Assembly (NCBI RefSeq): GCF_007830315.1
Contig: NZ_VLKJ01000009.1
Coordinates: 1-64,000 of the forward strand
DNA: 64,000 bases
Source of the DNA: Novosphingobium taihuense
Lineage (GTDB): Bacteria; Pseudomonadota; Alphaproteobacteria; Sphingomonadales; Sphingomonadaceae
Direction: 5' to 3'
Part shown: piece after piece, positions 61,220 through 64,000 of the stretch
How positions within the stretch are numbered: position 1 is the first letter of the stretch
Layout of the letters: the number at the start of each line of letters is the position of its first letter
The notes under the pieces: generated by a model
Told to the model about the DNA's origin: nothing
Databases searched by the model: none
What the model saw: the letters and a program-made list of their open reading frames with translations, nothing else
Position numbers and translations under genes: made by a program

Positions 61220-61225
61220 AACTCG

Positions 61226-62521
61226 ATGCCCTCGACACCCTTCGCCACAACGCGCCGGGCGTTCACCACCACCACACTTGCCCTGCCGCTGCTGTTTCCG
61301 CGAGCGGCAGGAGCTACGATCGCCAAGGAGATTGCGATGAGCCAGAGTCCTGCAGTGCCGATGGATTGGCCACGCTTCATCGAGTTGATCAGGGGTGTCG
61401 ACAAGACGCTGGAATACGTGATCGACCCTCAGGATGCCTGGCTTAAGCAGGAGGCGATCCAGCAGATGGCGATGAGCCTGGCGCAGGGCTACATGGCAAT
61501 CTTTCACTCGGATCCCCAGCATCCGGTATTCTACACCTTCCTCAACCCGATCATCAAATCCGCAGCGCCGAACCCCGATTACATGTACCGCTCGAGTTTC
61601 ATCGAAGGCCATGGAACCTATCGGATTTCAGGCAAGCGCGGAACGACGCTATTTGTCCACATCGGCATTGGCTCGGGCTATATCGGGGTGGACGATGTGC
61701 CGGGTCCGAGTGTGGGGGACATTGACCTCGACACGCTGACGATCGGAAAGGACGGAAGCTTCAGCCTCATCCTCGCGCCCGAACGGCCTGAAGGCTATAC
61801 CGGGGACTTCTACCAGCTTGACCCCAACGCCCGCACCGTCGGTATACGCGAAGCCAGCTACGACTGGATAAACGAAGTTGACAGCACGATGGCGATCGAG
61901 CGGCTCGACGGACCGGCCACCTACCGCCGCTGGCCGATCGATGAGATTGCCTATCGCCTGGAACGTCTTGCCGGGTTTCCCGAGCGTTATGCCAAGTTGT
62001 TCGTTCACTTTGTACAGACGCTCAGGCAGAATCCGGTCAACACGGTGACGTTGAACGACTGGGCGAGCATCGGCGGGCTCAAGGACCAGACCTATTACGA
62101 AGGCCTGTTCGAGTTTGCCGAAGGTGAGTGCCTGTTGCTCGAAACCGACGTCCCCGAGCGCGTGCGGTACTGGCAGGTGCTGCTGGCGGACCAGCTCTTC
62201 AACTCCATCGAGTGGGACAAGTGCCAGTCGAGCCTCAACGGCTTCCAGGCGCAGCGCTACCGCGACGGCAAGTTCCGGGCGGTGATCTGCAATGTCGACC
62301 CCGGCGTGCCGAACTGGCTGGACACCGCGGGGCGGTTCAAGGGCGTTGTCCAGGGCCGGTGGTATCAGGCCAGTTCTGCCCCGCACCCCACCATCAAACG
62401 GATCAAGCTCTCGGAACTGCGCGACCATCTTCCCACCGGAACGCCCGTTGTCGACGAGGCTACCCGCAAGGAGCGCCTGCTCGAACGCTTCCGTGGCGCC
62501 CAGTTCCGCAAGAAGTGGTGA
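61226..62521 (+). CDS. DUF1214-domain protein, possibly Tat-exported
   Basis: 431 residues if the ATG at 61226 is used. Its N-terminus FATTRRAFTTTTLALPLLFP with RAAGA looks like a twin-arginine signal. An ATG at 61337 has a much better ribosome site (AAGGAG, 6-bp spacing) and would give a 394-residue cytoplasmic form, MSQSPAVPMDWPRFIEL. The C-terminal DUF1214 block is VDPGVPNWLDTAGRFKG and HLPTGTPVVDEATRKERLLE. Paralogue of 16754-18016. Its role is unknown; in both loci it follows a sulfotransferase gene. Confidence 0.8.
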   Translation: MPSTPFATTRRAFTTTTLALPLLFPRAAGATIAKEIAMSQSPAVPMDWPRFIELIRGVDKTLEYVIDPQDAWLKQEAIQQMAMSLAQGYMAIFHSDPQHPVFYTFLNPIIKSAAPNPDYMYRSSFIEGHGTYRISGKRGTTLFVHIGIGSGYIGVDDVPGPSVGDIDLDTLTIGKDGSFSLILAPERPEGYTGDFYQLDPNARTVGIREASYDWINEVDSTMAIERLDGPATYRRWPIDEIAYRLERLAGFPERYAKLFVHFVQTLRQNPVNTVTLNDWASIGGLKDQTYYEGLFEFAEGECLLLETDVPERVRYWQVLLADQLFNSIEWDKCQSSLNGFQAQRYRDGKFRAVICNVDPGVPNWLDTAGRFKGVVQGRWYQASSAPHPTIKRIKLSELRDHLPTGTPVVDEATRKERLLERFRGAQFRKKW

Positions 62522-62588
62522 GTTGCAGGCGTTCTGGAACAGCAGGTCTGCAAGTCTAGTGGTTCGGATACGCGAAAGGGTTTCTGTC

Positions 62589-63806
62589 ATGAGCGCAACC
62601 GTTGAACTGCCTGTCGTCGAAAAGCCTGCGCACGTTCCGGCGTCGCTGGTCCACGACTTCGATCTCTACGTCGGCCCCGGCGAAGCGGGGCGCTCCTACC
62701 CCGATATCCACGCAGAATGGCGGGCGTGGCAGGATCGTCACCCCGCCATCTTCTGGACACCACGCAACGGGGGACACTGGGTCCTGACGCGCTGGAACGG
62801 GATTCGAAAGGTAGCGCTTGATCCAGCACGCTTTTCGAGCCGCGACATCTTCGTCCCACAAGGAACCGCTCCGTTTCTCATACCGACCAACGCCGACGCG
62901 CCGCTACATTCCAAGTATCGCCGACTGATGGAGCCGTTCTTTTCACCGGCAGCGCTAAGGCGTGTGACCGAAGAAGCACGGGCAGCAGCAATCGCGATCA
63001 TCGAGGAGATAAAGCCCAGAGGCCGCTGCGAGTTCATGGCTGACTTCGCTTCCAGAATGCCGGTCGTCGCATTCATGGTATTGGTGAATCTCCCTCGCGA
63101 AGATCTCGATTATCTTCTTGGAATTGCTGGAAAGCTTAGCCCAGATGATCCCGATCAGCAGGCGGCTTGGGCCAGCCTCGGAAACTACGTGCGCACGCAG
63201 ATCGAGCTGCGCCGGACAAATCCTCAGGACGATTTCATCAGTTCCCTGCTCAAGGCTGAAGTCATGGGCAGGAAGATGAGCGACGAGGAGATCTTCAGCC
63301 TCGCTCTGCTGACAATCTCCGGTGGGCTCGACACGGTCGCAATCTCGATCGGTTTTGCCGCAGCGCATCTCGCCCGCCACCCTGCGCACCGGCGGGAACT
63401 GATCGAACATCCCGAGCGCATCGACAATGCCATCAACGAGATGCTGCGCCGTTACGGGGTCAGCAACATCGCGCGGGTTGCAGTCGACGATGTCGAGCTG
63501 GACGGTGTCGCGATAAAGGCCGGCGAATCCGTGATGTTGATGTATCCGCTGGCCGGACTGGACGACAGTGTCACGCCCGACCCGCTGACCGTCGACTTCC
63601 AGCGAAAGGCTCCGCAGCATCTGGTTTTCGGCATCGGACCGCACACTTGCGTGGGAAACCGACTTGGCAAGCGAGAGATAGGCCTGTTCATCGAAGAGTG
63701 GCTGGCGAGGATACCCGACTTCTCGATCGAGCCTGATACCGAGCCCAAGGCCAGGTGCGGCATTGGCAACAGCCTCAAAGAGTTATGCCTTGTCTGGCCG
63801 GTCTGA
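62589..63806 (+). CDS. Cytochrome P450
   Basis: 405 residues from the ATG at 62589. I-helix LLTISGGLDTVAISIGF, ExxR in NEMLRRY, heme loop FGIGPHTCVGNRLGKRE, and the N-terminal block HPAIFWTPRNGGHWVLTRW shared with the P450s at 24840 and 45072. A frame open from 62292 overlaps the DUF1214 gene and is not the start. Last gene of the ADH-sulfotransferase-VOC-DUF1214 operon. Confidence 0.94.
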   Translation: MSATVELPVVEKPAHVPASLVHDFDLYVGPGEAGRSYPDIHAEWRAWQDRHPAIFWTPRNGGHWVLTRWNGIRKVALDPARFSSRDIFVPQGTAPFLIPTNADAPLHSKYRRLMEPFFSPAALRRVTEEARAAAIAIIEEIKPRGRCEFMADFASRMPVVAFMVLVNLPREDLDYLLGIAGKLSPDDPDQQAAWASLGNYVRTQIELRRTNPQDDFISSLLKAEVMGRKMSDEEIFSLALLTISGGLDTVAISIGFAAAHLARHPAHRRELIEHPERIDNAINEMLRRYGVSNIARVAVDDVELDGVAIKAGESVMLMYPLAGLDDSVTPDPLTVDFQRKAPQHLVFGIGPHTCVGNRLGKREIGLFIEEWLARIPDFSIEPDTEPKARCGIGNSLKELCLVWPV

Positions 63807-64000
63807 GCTGGTTGGACGGGTTCAAGGTCGGCGTGCCTTGTGCAGCGGCGCGCCGCTGCGCAGCGCGTCGACCCGCCATGCGCCAAACGGGACGGCACCA
63901 TAAGAGCCGCGCCGGTTTGGAAGGGGTTCGCGGAACCTAGATCTGCGGCCCAGCCTGCCGTCGCCCATTGCCTGCCGAATTGACGGACTGACAAAAATTG
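63807..64000. other. Sequence after the last P450
   Basis: 194 bp with no supportable gene. It contains a GC-rich palindromic stretch near 63845-63870 (cagcggcgcgccgctgcgc) that could form a hairpin after the P450 gene. Minus-strand frames run off the right edge without recognisable similarity. Confidence 0.35.

Noticed and set aside
1..64000. CRISPR arrays, tRNA or rRNA genes, and replication origins
   Set aside because: I looked for regularly spaced repeats, cloverleaf-like segments and iteron clusters by eye and saw none. A covariance-model search would be needed to exclude small RNAs.

Overview
The window reads as an accessory catabolic region of a sphingomonad-type alphaproteobacterium (Novosphingobium, Sphingobium or Sphingomonas). 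That is an inference from the gene set: two large TonB-dependent receptors, class I P450s, Rieske oxygenase, GMC oxidoreductases, many SDRs, paired acyl-CoA dehydrogenases and IS66/IS3 elements in GC-rich DNA. No rRNA, tRNA, CRISPR array or replication origin was seen.

Layout. 1-5.7 kb is a scrapyard of insertion sequences and broken genes: the end of an IS3 element, a complete IS66 element, two pieces of GMC oxidoreductase, a nucleotidyltransferase, the first codons of a lost P450, an AlpA-like regulator and a ModE-like fragment. 5.7-11.8 kb looks less GC-rich and holds a TetR regulator, a TonB receptor, a VOC protein, an SDR and a GMC oxidoreductase. A second, decayed IS66 copy (12.1-13.1 kb) closes that block. 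From 13.5 to 63.8 kb the DNA is almost wall-to-wall catabolic genes in compact operons, many joined by 4-bp ATGA/GTGA overlaps: PhyH oxygenase and CMD protein; AraC regulator; a leftward SDR/sulfotransferase/DUF1214 operon; TonB receptor, P450 and SDR; two acyl-CoA ligases, SnoaL, KstD-like flavoprotein and Rieske oxygenase; OYE/FadH-type reductase; a TPP-dependent E1 alpha/beta pair with a free-standing lipoyl protein; APH-like kinase with a 3alpha-HSD-like SDR; P450s, serine hydrolase, rubredoxin and GMC; split and fused acyl-CoA dehydrogenases with enoyl-CoA hydratases; MFS pump; LuxR regulator; and a second sulfotransferase/DUF1214 operon ending in a P450.

How it may work together (inference). 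A bulky hydrophobic substrate enters through the TonB receptors, is hydroxylated by P450s, Rieske oxygenase and PhyH, and is oxidised by GMC, SDR and ADH enzymes. It is activated by CoA ligases and shortened by ACAD/ECH beta-oxidation. The KstD-like and 3alpha-HSD-like enzymes, the two-domain acyl-CoA dehydrogenases and the EcKinase-like phosphotransferase point to a steroid or terpenoid, but the substrate cannot be fixed from sequence.

Most notable: an 11-bp motif (TWATCRTMTAR) in at least five intergenic regions that would tie the operons into one regulon; an E1 alpha/beta-lipoyl module without E2 or E3; and a repeated sulfotransferase-DUF1214 module.
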